Part shown: piece by piece, positions 1 to 8,100 of the stretch
Position numbering within the stretch: position 1 is the stretch's first letter
Layout of the letters: every line of letters begins with the position of its first letter
Origin: Pseudomonas sp. MYb118
GTDB lineage: Bacteria; Pseudomonadota; Gammaproteobacteria; Pseudomonadales; Pseudomonadaceae
Assembly: GCF_040947875.1 (NCBI RefSeq)
Contig: NZ_JBFRXN010000002.1
Span: 3,224,001 to 3,288,000, forward strand
Direction: 5' to 3'
Length of the DNA stretch: 64,000 nt
Notes under the pieces: model-generated
The model's input: only the letters and a program-made list of their open reading frames with translations
The model's database searches: none
Told to the model about the DNA's origin: nothing
Made by a program: the position numbers and the translations under genes

Positions 1-322
1 AGCGATAGGCCGAGCTGACGTAAGCGACGTACGGCAGGGCCTGAGGACGGTTTTCCAGTGCCGCGCTACGCACCACGTTGGCCGTGAAGGCGTACTTCTT
101 GGCGAGGGTCGGCAGGCTGCCTTCCAGGCGGGCAAGGGCGTCCCAGCTGCCGGAGACTTCGAGGACCAGCGCACTGCACTCGCCGTGACGGGTCAGGCGG
201 GAGGTAACCACGGCGCAGCGGTTTTCATGGCTGGCGCGGCACAGGACGTTAGTCAGCTCCATGGGGTTGGCGCCGAGGGCACTGATGACAAGGAATTGTT
301 CGCGAACTGTGGGGGTGGACAT
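1..322 (-). CDS. gcvR: Glycine cleavage system transcriptional repressor GcvR-like (ACT domains), partial
   Basis: The reading frame starts at 322 and runs off the left edge, so only about 107 N-terminal residues are seen. The start MSTPTVREQFLVISALG leads into an ACT fold, with the turn ANPMELTNVLCRASHENRC followed by a second beta-alpha-beta half. GcvR-type proteins carry two ACT domains, bind glycine and antagonise GcvA at the gcv promoter; this role is family knowledge. The gene is divergent from dapA, the same arrangement as in P. aeruginosa, where an ACT-domain gene sits beside dapA. It could be a related ACT regulator rather than a true GcvR. Confidence 0.75.
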   Translation of the reverse strand, partial: MSTPTVREQFLVISALGANPMELTNVLCRASHENRCAVVTSRLTRHGECSALVLEVSGSWDALARLEGSLPTLAKKYAFTANVVRSAALENRPQALPYVAYVSSAYR

Positions 323-590
323 GCAGCGTTCCTAAAACGATGAGCGGTCGATACTTGCAAGGGCTTTTTTGACCGGGAGCGAGCCTGTGAATGCGAATTC
401 GGAAATACCGGGCCCGAGGGTTGCAAGGTGCTCCGGTATGGCGGGAGCGGGGGCTGGCAACGCTGGATCGGGGCTCGTGATGCCGAAAATGGAGGCTGGA
501 ACCCGGCGTGGGAGCTGTTCAGTACCAATCAAAGTCTGAAGGGTAGCGAAAAGCGGCGCCAAGGGGAATGGCGGCAGCGCAGTACTTCGC

Positions 591-619
591 TTGTACAAGC
601 ATCTTGGCGCCAGTACCAT
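591..619 (+). promoter_or_regulatory. Candidate sigma-70 promoter for dapA
   Basis: TTGTAC at 591-596 and TACCAT at 614-619 are 17 bases apart, 33 bases upstream of the dapA ATG. Only four bases of each hexamer match consensus, so this is a candidate. The whole 323-651 stretch is the divergent gcvR/dapA intergenic region. I see no credible gene or strong hairpin in the rest of it. Confidence 0.35.
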
Positions 620-651
620 TACGGCTCTCTTTTTCCGGCAGGAGCGGTTGC

Positions 652-1530
652 ATGATTGCGGGCAGTATGGTGGCACTGGTCACACCAATGGATGCACAGG
701 GTCGTCTCGACTGGGACAGCCTGAGCAAACTGGTGGACTTTCACCTGCAAAACGGCACCCACGCCATCGTGGCGGTCGGCACCACAGGTGAATCGGCGAC
801 GCTGGACGTCAATGAACACATCGAAGTGATTCGTTACGTGGTCAAGCAGGTCGCTGGGCGCATTCCGGTCATTGCCGGCACCGGCGCCAACTCGACCCGC
901 GAAGCCATCGAACTGACCACCAACGCCAAGACCGCTGGCGCCGATGCCTGCCTGCTGGTGACGCCGTACTACAACAAGCCGACCCAGGAAGGCCTGTACC
1001 AGCACTTCAAGGCCATTGCCGAAGCCGTCGACATCCCGCAGATCCTCTATAACGTGCCTGGCCGTACCGCGTGCGACATGCAGGCCGAGACCGTGATCCG
1101 CCTGTCGACCGTGAAGAACATCATCGGTATCAAGGAAGCCACCGGCGACCTGGACCGTGCCAAAGCCATCCTCGACGGCGTGAGCAAGGACTTCATCGTG
1201 CTCTCCGGCGACGACGCCACGGCAGTCGAGCTGATCCTGCTGGGCGGCAAGGGCAACATTTCGGTGACCGCCAACGTGGCCCCGCGCGACATGGCCGACC
1301 TGTGCAACGCCGCGCTCAAGGGCGACGCTGTCACGGCTCGCGCGATCCATGAAAAGCTCATGCCGCTCAATAAAACCCTGTTTATCGAATCCAACCCTAT
1401 TCCCGTGAAATGGGCACTGCACGAGATGGGCCTGATGCCGGACGGTATCCGTCTGCCGCTCACCTGGCTCAGTGCCGCCTGTCACGAACCGCTGCGGCAG
1501 GCCATGCGCCAGTCCGGCGTCCTGGTTTAA
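652..1530 (+). CDS. dapA: 4-hydroxy-tetrahydrodipicolinate synthase
   Basis: Condenses pyruvate with aspartate semialdehyde in the first committed step of lysine and diaminopimelate synthesis; cytoplasmic TIM barrel. The protein has 292 residues, the usual length. GTTGES around residues 43-48, Tyr133, Arg138 and the Schiff-base Lys161 in IGIKEATGD are all present. The frame is open further upstream, but ATG 652 follows GGAG and matches the family N-terminus ([13 protein letters not shown]). bamC starts 17 bases downstream, so dapA-bamC are probably co-transcribed, as in other Pseudomonas. Confidence 0.97.
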   Translation: MIAGSMVALVTPMDAQGRLDWDSLSKLVDFHLQNGTHAIVAVGTTGESATLDVNEHIEVIRYVVKQVAGRIPVIAGTGANSTREAIELTTNAKTAGADACLLVTPYYNKPTQEGLYQHFKAIAEAVDIPQILYNVPGRTACDMQAETVIRLSTVKNIIGIKEATGDLDRAKAILDGVSKDFIVLSGDDATAVELILLGGKGNISVTANVAPRDMADLCNAALKGDAVTARAIHEKLMPLNKTLFIESNPIPVKWALHEMGLMPDGIRLPLTWLSAACHEPLRQAMRQSGVLV

Positions 1531-1547
1531 TTGAGGAAGCATTACGC

Positions 1548-2663
1548 ATGAAGCGATTGGCCGGACTTTCCGCACTTGCCTTGATTATCTCCAGCACCAG
1601 TGGCTGTGGATGGGTCTGGGGCCCGGAAGGTTATTTCCGCGACCGCGGTAGCGATTACCTGGAAGCGCAACAGACTGCACCGATGCAATTGCCTTCGGAC
1701 GTCACCACCTCCAAGCCTCTGGATCCGCTGTTGCCGATTCCGCGTAACGTGGCGGACGACACTGCCAAGGGCGAGTACATCGTGCCACGTCCGCAGCCGC
1801 TGTCCGCCGCTGCCGACGCCAGTGCCTACTCGCTGCAGAAAACCGGCGATTCGCGCTGGATCGTGGCCCAGAACCCGCCGGCCGAAGCCTGGCCTGTGGC
1901 CGTGCAGTTCTTCCAGGACAACGGTTTCCGCCTGGATGAGCAACGCCCGCAGACCGGCGAATTCACCACCACCTGGCAGCGTTCCGATGAGCTTTCCGCC
2001 GCCGTGGCCAAGCGCTTGAGCGCAGCCGGCGTCGCCAGCGACGCCGAAACCCGCGTGCGCGTGCGCATCGAACCGGGCGTGCAGCGCAACACCAGTGAAA
2101 TCTACGTGGTCAGCGCCGAGCGTCCTGCCGGCAGCACCGCCGATGTGGAATTCACCAACCGTTCGGTCAACACCGGCCTGGACGCGGCATTGGTCGACGA
2201 CATGCTGGCGAGCATGAGCCGTATCTCCGAGAAGGGTGGTTCGGTGTCGATGCTGGCATCGCGTGATTTCGACGCGCCAAGCCGTGTCAGCCTGACCGAA
2301 GACGGCAGCGGCAACCCGGTCCTGAACGTCGGCAACGACCTGGATCGTGCCTGGTCGAGCGTGGGTCGTGCCCTGGAACAGGGCGAATGGCGTGTTGAAG
2401 ACATCAACCGCAGCCTGGGCCTGTACTACATCAACCTGTCCGAAAAGGCCGAGAAGAAAGACGACAAGCCTGGTTTCTTCAGCAGCCTGTTCGGCAGTGG
2501 TCCAAGCAAGGAAGAAATCGAAGCCCGTGCCGAGCGTTATCAGGTTCGCCTGAGCAAGGTCGGCGAAAACGTCGAAGTCACCGTCGAGAAAAACATCAAC
2601 ACCGTGGCGCCGGCTGACGTGGCGCGCAAAGTGTTGAGCGTGATTCAGGACAATCTGGGCTGA
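1548..2663 (+). CDS. bamC: Outer membrane assembly lipoprotein BamC
   Basis: Lipoprotein subunit of the BAM complex, which inserts beta-barrel proteins into the outer membrane. The protein has 371 residues. A lipoprotein signal peptide ends in TSGC with Cys20 as the lipidated residue, followed by the unstructured lasso segment ([14 protein letters not shown]) and two helix-grip domains. The frame extends upstream into dapA, but ATG 1548 follows GAGGAAGC and gives a proper signal sequence. It lies between dapA and the MBL hydrolase, a conserved placement. Confidence 0.93.
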   Translation: MKRLAGLSALALIISSTSGCGWVWGPEGYFRDRGSDYLEAQQTAPMQLPSDVTTSKPLDPLLPIPRNVADDTAKGEYIVPRPQPLSAAADASAYSLQKTGDSRWIVAQNPPAEAWPVAVQFFQDNGFRLDEQRPQTGEFTTTWQRSDELSAAVAKRLSAAGVASDAETRVRVRIEPGVQRNTSEIYVVSAERPAGSTADVEFTNRSVNTGLDAALVDDMLASMSRISEKGGSVSMLASRDFDAPSRVSLTEDGSGNPVLNVGNDLDRAWSSVGRALEQGEWRVEDINRSLGLYYINLSEKAEKKDDKPGFFSSLFGSGPSKEEIEARAERYQVRLSKVGENVEVTVEKNINTVAPADVARKVLSVIQDNLG

Positions 2664-2667
2664 TCAC

Positions 2668-3426
2668 ATGCGTTTTGCCGTTCTCGGCAGCGGTAGCCAA
2701 GGGAACGGCACGCTGATAGCCAGCGCTGATACGTACGTGCTGGTCGATTGTGGTTTCTCCTTGCGGGAAGCCGAAAAGCGCCTGTTGCGCCTGGGTGTGA
2801 ACCCGGCGCAATTGAGCGCGATACTCGTGACCCACGAACATGCCGACCACGTGCATGGCGTGGGTTTGCTGTCTCGGCGCTACAATCTGCCGGTCTACCT
2901 CAGTCGCGGGACCTTGCGCGGGATGCGCAAACCCATCGAACCGACGGGGTTCCTGGCCGGTGGCGAGCAACTGCAGATCGGCAACGTGAGCATTGGCGTC
3001 ATTGCCGTGGCCCACGATGCACAGGAACCGACGCAATACGTGTTCAGCGACGGTGAGCGGCGCTTCGGCCTGCTGACCGACCTGGGGTCGTACTGCAACA
3101 AGGTGCTGGACGGCTATCGCGACCTCGATGCGTTGATGATCGAGGCCAACCATTGCCGGGACATGCTGGCTCGCGGTCACTACCCGTACTTTCTCAAGCA
3201 GCGGGTAGGCGGCGAACTGGGACATTTGAACAACCACCAGGCGGCATTCCTGGTGTCCGAGTTGGGCTGGCAAGGCCTGCAACACCTGGTCCTGGCCCAT
3301 CTGAGCAGCAAGAACAACCTGCCGCAGCTGGCCCGGCAATGTTTTGTCGACACCCTCGGGTGCGACCCGGACTGGCTGCAACTGGCCGATCAAGATTCAG
3401 GGCTCGACTGGCGACACATCGCCTAG
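2668..3426 (+). CDS. MBL-fold metallo-hydrolase (YycJ/WalJ-like)
   Basis: A 252-residue metallo-beta-lactamase-fold enzyme. The metal motif HEHADH lies at residues 56-61, preceded by the strand AILVT; a later His in the AVAHDAQ segment and a C-terminal VLAHLS strand complete the fold. YycJ-like proteins are thought to be nucleases or phosphodiesterases, but the substrate here is unknown. It begins 4 bases after bamC and ends 28 bases before purC, so it is probably read in the same operon. The placement is conserved in Pseudomonas. Confidence 0.85.
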   Translation: MRFAVLGSGSQGNGTLIASADTYVLVDCGFSLREAEKRLLRLGVNPAQLSAILVTHEHADHVHGVGLLSRRYNLPVYLSRGTLRGMRKPIEPTGFLAGGEQLQIGNVSIGVIAVAHDAQEPTQYVFSDGERRFGLLTDLGSYCNKVLDGYRDLDALMIEANHCRDMLARGHYPYFLKQRVGGELGHLNNHQAAFLVSELGWQGLQHLVLAHLSSKNNLPQLARQCFVDTLGCDPDWLQLADQDSGLDWRHIA

Positions 3427-3454
3427 CCCATCTACTTAGCAAGCGGAGCCCATC

Positions 3455-4168
3455 ATGGAAAAACGTGAAGAACTCTACCGCGGCAAAGCCAAATCGGTTT
3501 ACAAGACCGACGACGCTGACCGTCTGATCCTGCTGTTTCGCAACGACACCTCGGCGTTCGACGGCAAGCGCATCGAACAGCTCGACCGCAAGGGCATGGT
3601 GAACAACAAGTTCAACGCCTTCATCATGCAGAAACTCGAAGCCGCCGGCGTGCCGACCCAGTTCGACAAGCTGCTGGGCGACAACGAGTGCCTGGTGAAG
3701 AAGCTGGACATGATCCCGGTCGAGTGCGTCGTGCGTAACTACGCTGCCGGCAGCCTGGTCAAGCGTCTGGGCGTCGAAGAGGGCATGAAGCTCAACCCTT
3801 ACACCTTCGAACTGTTCCTGAAGGACGACGCCAAGGGCGACCCGTTCATCAACGAATCCCACGTCGTGGCCTTCGGTTGGGGCACCGCCGATCAACTGGC
3901 GCGCATGAAAGAACTGTCGCTCAAGGTCAACGAGATCCTGAGCAAGCTGTTCGACGACGCCGGCCTGCTGCTGGTCGACTTCAAGCTTGAATTCGGCGTG
4001 TTCAGCGACGGCTCCATCGTCCTGGGCGACGAATTCAGCCCGGACGGCTGCCGCCTGTGGGACAAGGACACCAAGAAGAAGATGGACAAGGACCGCTTCC
4101 GCCAGGGCCTCGGTGACGTCATCGAAGCCTACGAAGAAGTGGCCAACCGTCTGGGTGTACCGCTTTAA
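3455..4168 (+). CDS. purC: Phosphoribosylaminoimidazole-succinocarboxamide synthase
   Basis: Joins CAIR and aspartate with ATP in de novo purine synthesis. It has 237 residues, the standard length of the short bacterial enzyme. The N-terminus [16 protein letters not shown] is the ATP-grasp-like signature, and [15 protein letters not shown] and LVDFKLEFG are family motifs. The ATG follows AGCGGAG. I saw no rho-independent terminator between purC and the tRNA promoter. Confidence 0.97.
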   Translation: MEKREELYRGKAKSVYKTDDADRLILLFRNDTSAFDGKRIEQLDRKGMVNNKFNAFIMQKLEAAGVPTQFDKLLGDNECLVKKLDMIPVECVVRNYAAGSLVKRLGVEEGMKLNPYTFELFLKDDAKGDPFINESHVVAFGWGTADQLARMKELSLKVNEILSKLFDDAGLLLVDFKLEFGVFSDGSIVLGDEFSPDGCRLWDKDTKKKMDKDRFRQGLGDVIEAYEEVANRLGVPL

Positions 4169-4213
4169 TCGACGCAAGCATCTGATAGCACGGAAAAAAT
4201 TTCGCTTGGGGGG

Positions 4214-4242
4214 TTCGCTTCCGACGAAAGTGTTGTTATGAT
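4214..4242 (+). promoter_or_regulatory. Promoter of tRNA-Ser
   Basis: TTCGCT (4214-4219) and TATGAT (4237-4242) are separated by 17 bases. The -10 is followed by a GC-rich discriminator (GCGCGCC), as in stringently controlled stable-RNA promoters, and lies 10 bases before the first tRNA base. Confidence 0.6.
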
Positions 4243-4252
4243 GCGCGCCGTT

Positions 4253-4342
4253 GGAGAGATGCCAGAGTGGCCGAATGGGACGGATTCGAAATCCGTTGTA
4301 CCTTCGCGGGTACCTAGGGTTCGAATCCCTATCTCTCCGCCA
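4253..4342 (+). tRNA. tRNA-Ser (CGA anticodon)
   Basis: A 90-nt cloverleaf with acceptor stem GGAGAGA/TCTCTCC, discriminator G and encoded CCA at 4340-4342. The anticodon stem ACGGA/TCCGT closes the loop TTCGAAA, giving CGA, which reads UCG. The long variable arm (GTACCTTCGCGGGTAC) is typical of class II serine tRNAs, and the T arm contains GGTTCGAATCC. Confidence 0.96.
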
Positions 4343-4350
4343 TTACATAG

Positions 4351-4387
4351 AAAAAGCCCCGTAGCTGAGAAGTTACGGGGCTTTTTT
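4351..4387 (+). terminator. Rho-independent terminator after tRNA-Ser
   Basis: The stem GCCCCGTA/TACGGGGC (8 bp) is followed by TTTTTT and preceded by AAAAA, so it may work in both directions. It could also end the leftward antitoxin transcript whose stop lies at 4404. Confidence 0.85.
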
Positions 4388-4403
4388 GTTGTTGGTGTCT
4401 TGG

Positions 4404-4736
4404 TTACTGGCACGCGTCTTCGGTACGGTGCGTTACTACTTTAGACATTCCAATGCCAAGCGCTTGAAGGACTTTCAGGAGGGTCGAAAGTTTCGGATCA
4501 CCGCCGGCGGCGAATGATCGGTAAAGATTGGCTCTTGCAAGTCCTGTGCTTTTCGAAACATGTCCCAGCCCGCCTCTTGCCTCAGCCAAGCGACGGACAG
4601 CAAGCAGGAAAGCATCTTCTCCTCCCGCTTCATCAATTTCCTCAAGGGTGACTGACAGGTATTCGATGGCAAACCCTTCGTCGTCTCGAAGCATTTCCAG
4701 AACGCTATCTTCATGAGAGTGAGCGCGAAGGGTCAT
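4404..4736 (-). CDS. HigA-like putative addiction-module antidote protein, no adjacent toxin
   Basis: The 110-residue protein resembles the COG3636 antidote family: an N-terminal acidic helix (YLSVTLEEIDEAGGEDAF) and a C-terminal Cro/CI-type HTH (GLARANLYRSFAAGGDPK, then LLKVLQALGI). ATG 4736 is chosen because AGGA lies 8 bases upstream; a TTG at 4766 would add 10 residues. In typical modules a RelE/ParE-like toxin precedes the antidote. Here the upstream gene on the same strand is a DUF3077 gene ending 34 bases away, so no toxin is visible. It may be an orphan antitoxin or a domesticated regulator. Confidence 0.75.
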   Translation of the reverse strand: MTLRAHSHEDSVLEMLRDDEGFAIEYLSVTLEEIDEAGGEDAFLLAVRRLAEARGGLGHVSKSTGLARANLYRSFAAGGDPKLSTLLKVLQALGIGMSKVVTHRTEDACQ

Positions 4737-4770
4737 TTTTTCATCCTGAATAGCCGCCACCTTCAAACGC

Positions 4771-5055
4771 TCAGCCGTCGGTCTTCATCGGTGGCCATCG
4801 GGTCAGCACCTTGTGCACATCATTGATGACGGCCTTGCCCATGGCCGTCAGGTAATGCGCAGCCCAGGTGTGGCGGTCGCTGTCCTTGATGTAGGCCGCG
4901 TCGATTGCCAGCAGTTTGGCCAGGAAGAGCAGGTCTGAGGCTTGGTACAACGCGTCACCCACCGGGACGCCGCGGTTCACTCGGAAGAGTGCTTCATTGT
5001 TGGTGTAGCAGAAGGGTGTGAGGCCGATGGTGGTCAGTTCGGATGGCTCGCTCAT
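4771..5055 (-). CDS. DUF3077 domain protein
   Basis: The 94-residue protein has the DUF3077 pattern: an N-terminal TPFCYTNNEALFRVNRGVP followed by helices DALYQASDLLFLAKLL and HTWAAHYLTAMGKAVIND. DUF3077 proteins are short, numerous in Pseudomonas genomes and functionally uncharacterised. A strong ribosome site (AGGAGGTG) lies 5 bases before ATG 5055. The start overlaps the stop of a 31-codon ORF as ATGA, implying translational coupling. The antitoxin-like gene follows after 34 bases. Confidence 0.8.
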   Translation of the reverse strand: MSEPSELTTIGLTPFCYTNNEALFRVNRGVPVGDALYQASDLLFLAKLLAIDAAYIKDSDRHTWAAHYLTAMGKAVINDVHKVLTRWPPMKTDG

Positions 5056-5147
5056 TGGGCACCTCCTTGGATTGGGCATCCGTTGAGGTTGAGCATTGAG
5101 GTGTGTTCGGGGAAAAAGCTGGCCTTGCCGCAATTTATAGTTTTCAT
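5052..5147 (-). CDS. 31-residue ORF translationally coupled to DUF3077
   Basis: This ORF is too short for ordinary gene calling. It starts at ATG 5147 after AAGGAGCGAGAC and encodes 31 residues beginning MKTINCGKASFF and ending GCPIQGGAQ. Its TGA (5054-5052) overlaps the DUF3077 ATG (5055-5053) by the ATGA arrangement, and the DUF3077 ribosome site lies inside its last codons. The good ribosome site and exact overlap support translation. Whether the peptide works itself or only gates DUF3077 is unknown. It contains two Cys and no membrane segment. Confidence 0.6.
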   Translation of the reverse strand: MKTINCGKASFFPEHTSMLNLNGCPIQGGAQ

Positions 5148-5375
5148 GTCTCGCTCCTTGACGTGAGGAACTGCCACATTCGTTCCAAGCGAAGGGGTGG
5201 CAGCTACGCGCAGGTTGGAAACCGGGAGTCAAGGAGTCCGGCACACCACTAGGGTGTCCCACACGCAGCCGCCATAACGCAGGTTCGTAGGCGTAAAAAG
5301 ACGCCGACGCTTGCGAAGGAGCGCTGTTGCGTGACTCTCGGGTTTCCAAGCCCAGTCGCTGTATTTGCAGCGACG
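5148..5375 (-). ncRNA. Structured 5' leader upstream of the 31-aa ORF/DUF3077 operon
   Basis: There is no convincing gene in 5148-5567. Read on the minus strand, 5349-5332 can pair with 5231-5215: 9 bp (GGTTTCCAA type) plus 6 bp (TGACTC/GAGTCA) close a roughly 100-nt domain. Inside are GGCGT-CTTTTT-ACGCC and ACACC-CTAGT-GGTGT hairpins. Just upstream is the 7-bp hairpin GTCGCTG-N6-CAGCGAC (5355-5374). CGTCTGGAG also occurs as a direct repeat at 5374 and near 5458. The arrangement suggests a folded leader RNA. Its conservation was not tested, and the remaining 5376-5567 shows nothing I can name. Confidence 0.4.
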
Positions 5376-5567
5376 TCTGGAGCGTATCCCTTCAAAGAAA
5401 AAGCCAACAAGGCGGCAAAGTGCCCAAAAACACAGTTTGCGTACCGCCTTACGCAACGTCTGGAGTTTGCCTACAAAATTGACTGGAGTCACCCGCTAGT
5501 CGGGGGGCTGTGAAGCGCGGCATAGTGGCGATACAGCACTAGAAGACTGAATTTGAGGAGGATTGGG

Positions 5568-5753
5568 ATGTCCGAACGCGCAAGTCGTAGTCACGAAGTC
5601 GAGGAGTTGCGTCAGGAAATCGCAGCGCTGGCAGCAGAGTTGCGTAGCCCGCCGCCAAGCCCCGTCCGAGCGGCCATGGTTCCATTCGCCCTCGGCGCGG
5701 CGTCAGCGCTAATCACCTTTATTGCCATCGGGTCGTTGGCGAAGCTGCTCTGA
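5568..5753 (+). CDS. Small coiled-coil/single-TM protein
   Basis: A 61-residue protein of unknown function. Residues 7-24 form a charged heptad-like helix (HEVEELRQEIAALAAEL), followed by a proline-rich linker and a C-terminal membrane segment (FALGAASALITFIAIGSLAKLL). ATG 5568 is chosen because GAGGAGGA lies just upstream; an earlier in-frame codon at 5553 precedes the ribosome site. It stands alone, 102 bases before the SRAP gene. Confidence 0.6.
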   Translation: MSERASRSHEVEELRQEIAALAAELRSPPPSPVRAAMVPFALGAASALITFIAIGSLAKLL

Positions 5754-5854
5754 TCGGCCGCCGAGCAAGCGCTGCAATCCAACGCAACAAATCCCACCCA
5801 TCCGCGTCCAAACTCCAGCAGGCCATGCAATAAGCCAGGCAGGAGAACCCTTCC

Positions 5855-6562
5855 ATGTGCGGACGCCTTACCCAGTATCACGGCATTCATGATTTTGTTG
5901 CCGCGCTGAGCATGCCCAACCCGTTGGTGAACAATGTCGGCGACCGGCCGCTCGATCACTACAACGCGGCACCAACTACGCAGCTGGCGCTTTTCCATCA
6001 GGAGAGCGGTTACCTGCACGCGGATAGGGTGCGCTGGGGGTGGCGGCCGCATTGGGCCAAGGATCGTGCTGCGCCAATCAATGCCCGGGTGGAGAAGGTG
6101 GCTCACGGTCCATTCTTTCGTGCGATATGGCCGCACCGCGCGATCATTGCGATCAACGGCTGGTTTGAATGGGTGGACGAGGGCGGCCCGAAGAAGCAGC
6201 CCTACCTGATTCGACGTAGAGACCGGGGGGCCATCCTTTGTGCTGCCATCGGCCAATATCCGAATGCCGAGCACGGACCCAGCGAGCACGACGGTTTTGT
6301 GATCATCACCGCCGACAGCGAAGGCGGGATGGTGGACGTTCATGATCGGCGGCCGGTGTCGCTGTCTGCGCAACTGGCCAGGGAATGGCTGGACTCCGCC
6401 ACGCCCAAGGAGCGGGCTGAGCAGATGGCATTGCTGCAGGGTGAGCCGACTGAGGCCTTTGAGTGGTACCAGGTGGATCGCGCTGTCGGGAATGTGCGCA
6501 ATCAGGGTTCGCATTTGATAAGGCCGGTGGAAGAAGGTCCCGTGAGCGGCCCCCTGTTTTAA
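5855..6562 (+). CDS. SRAP-family protein (YedK/HMCES-like)
   Basis: A 235-residue SOS-response-associated-peptidase-fold protein. YedK and HMCES form a thiazolidine crosslink to abasic sites in single-stranded DNA through Cys2 after Met removal. The protein begins MCGRLTQ and retains the conserved YNAAPTTQ segment, NARVE (about residues 75-79), the Glu of GWFEW and the late His of VDVHDRRP. All family active-site positions therefore appear present. It lies in the AT-richer accessory block; SRAP genes are often mobile or present in extra copies. The ATG follows AGGAG. Confidence 0.92.
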   Translation: MCGRLTQYHGIHDFVAALSMPNPLVNNVGDRPLDHYNAAPTTQLALFHQESGYLHADRVRWGWRPHWAKDRAAPINARVEKVAHGPFFRAIWPHRAIIAINGWFEWVDEGGPKKQPYLIRRRDRGAILCAAIGQYPNAEHGPSEHDGFVIITADSEGGMVDVHDRRPVSLSAQLAREWLDSATPKERAEQMALLQGEPTEAFEWYQVDRAVGNVRNQGSHLIRPVEEGPVSGPLF

Positions 6563-6798
6563 TTTTCTGTGAAGTCGTGCGAATCAGCAGTATTTCAGTG
6601 TAAGAAAAGGAAGCCTGTTCCCCTGCAATCCTTACACAATCAGGTAGCTGAAATGTCCGATGCCCCGATTCATTGGGCGCCACACAAATCACCGCGCTTT
6701 CAGCGAAATATCCCCTGACACTCAAACCCTCCACCACCCAACCACCTCATCTACTCTGGTTTCGCATCACAGGTCTCAACCATCGCAAGGAGCGAACC

Positions 6799-6990
6799 AT
6801 GTATTTTGAGATTTACCGGCAAACCCGTGGCATTCCCCAGACTGGCAGGGGCCAGTGGCGGTGGCGCTTGAGGGCGGCTAATCATGAGACGATTGCCAGT
6901 GGCGAGTCGTACGTGAACAAGGCTGATTGCGTGCATGCCATCAACCTGATCAAGGGGACGCACGATCAGACGCCGTTGAAGGAAATCTAG
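6799..6990 (+). CDS. DUF1508 (YegP-like) protein
   Basis: A 63-residue single DUF1508 repeat: MYFEIYR, then GQWRWRLRAANHETIASGESYVNKADC, the beta-beta-alpha unit of YegP proteins. Function is unknown. ATG 6799 follows AAGGAG; the longer upstream reading frame has no family similarity. The preceding 236-base gap holds only a weak inverted repeat (GTGTAAG near 6599 with CTTACAC near 6633). Confidence 0.85.
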   Translation: MYFEIYRQTRGIPQTGRGQWRWRLRAANHETIASGESYVNKADCVHAINLIKGTHDQTPLKEI

Positions 6991-7116
6991 GTGTCCATCG
7001 ACGAAGCTGTTCAGCTCGAGCAGCTTCATTTCCTGCGGTGAAACTGCTTCAGTCGCATAGACGCCGCTTGTGCCCGCTACCTAAACTGTCGGTAGACAGG
7101 AGTTCGGGGGCAGTGG

Positions 7117-8043
7117 ATGAATCGCAATGAATTACGCAAGGCCGACATCAACCTGATGGTGGTGTTCGAAACCTTGATGCTTGAACGCAACGTGACCCGC
7201 GTGGCGGAGAAGTTGTTTCTCGGGCAGCCGACCATCAGTTCGGCGCTCAACCGCTTGCGCGCGATGTTCAACGATCCGCTGTTCATCCGGGTCGGGCACC
7301 GCATGGAGCCTACGGCCAGGGCCGAGGAGTTGATTCAGTACCTGTCGCCGGCACTGGATTCCCTGTCGGTGGCCTTGAGTCTGACCCACGATTTCGACCC
7401 TGCCAGCAGCACCATGACCTTTCGCATCGGCCTGTCCGACGATGTCGAGTTCGGCCTGTTGCCGCCGCTGCTGCGCGCCCTGCGTCAGGAGGCGCCGAAG
7501 GTGGTGTTCGTGGTACAGCATGTCGATTACTGGCGGATTCCCGATTTGCTGGCGTCCGGTGACATCACGGTTGGCATCAGCCAGACCCGTGGCCTGCCGG
7601 CCAACGCCAAGCGCAAGCTGCTGCGGCATATCCAGCCCAGCATCCTGCGCGCCGATGCGTCCGACACGCCGTTGACCCTCGATGAATATTGTTCGCGCCC
7701 GCACGTGCTGGTTTCCCACACGGCCAACGTCAGTGGTTATGCCGATGAGTGGCTGGCAGAGATCGGGCGTACGCGCCAGGTGGTGCTGTCGGTGCCGCAA
7801 TACAGCTCATTGCCGGCCCTGCTGGCCGGCACCGACCTGATTGCCAGCCTGCCGGATTACACGGCCACGGCGATGGCGGCTTCCGGTCAGTTGTTCGTCG
7901 AACCCTTTCCGTTCAAGACGCCGACCCTGGATTTGTCCATGGTCTGGCTGAGCCATGTCGATACCGATCCGGCCGAGCGCTGGTTGCGTTCGCGGCTGGA
8001 GGCGTTCATGAGTGAGCGCTTCGAGCCACCGATCCCTCAGTGA
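7117..8043 (+). CDS. LysR-family transcriptional regulator
   Basis: A 308-residue LTTR. The N-terminal winged HTH covers about residues 9-68 (DINLMVVFETLMLERNVTRV, QPTISSALNRLR, LFIRVGHRMEPT), resembling the NahR/LeuO branch, which keeps MEPTARA after the wing. The substrate domain begins near residue 95 (MTFRIGLSDDVEFGL). It is followed after 57 bases by the CHMI-like gene on the same strand, so that is its closest candidate target. The inducer cannot be predicted. Confidence 0.9.
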   Translation: MNRNELRKADINLMVVFETLMLERNVTRVAEKLFLGQPTISSALNRLRAMFNDPLFIRVGHRMEPTARAEELIQYLSPALDSLSVALSLTHDFDPASSTMTFRIGLSDDVEFGLLPPLLRALRQEAPKVVFVVQHVDYWRIPDLLASGDITVGISQTRGLPANAKRKLLRHIQPSILRADASDTPLTLDEYCSRPHVLVSHTANVSGYADEWLAEIGRTRQVVLSVPQYSSLPALLAGTDLIASLPDYTATAMAASGQLFVEPFPFKTPTLDLSMVWLSHVDTDPAERWLRSRLEAFMSERFEPPIPQ

Positions 8044-8100
8044 GCAGGGCAACTCTGTGTTATATGTACGACCTTTCCCAATAAGATCAGGAACCACGTC

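Noticed and set aside
4253..4342. tRNA-Ser as an att site of a current integrative element
   Set aside because: No integrase and no duplicated tRNA 3' end were found downstream; only the gene content hints at past insertion.
5229..5492. 87-codon frame on the minus strand crossing the structured leader
   Set aside because: Translation is Arg/Cys/Trp-rich without a domain, there is no ribosome site, and the bases are better explained by RNA pairing.
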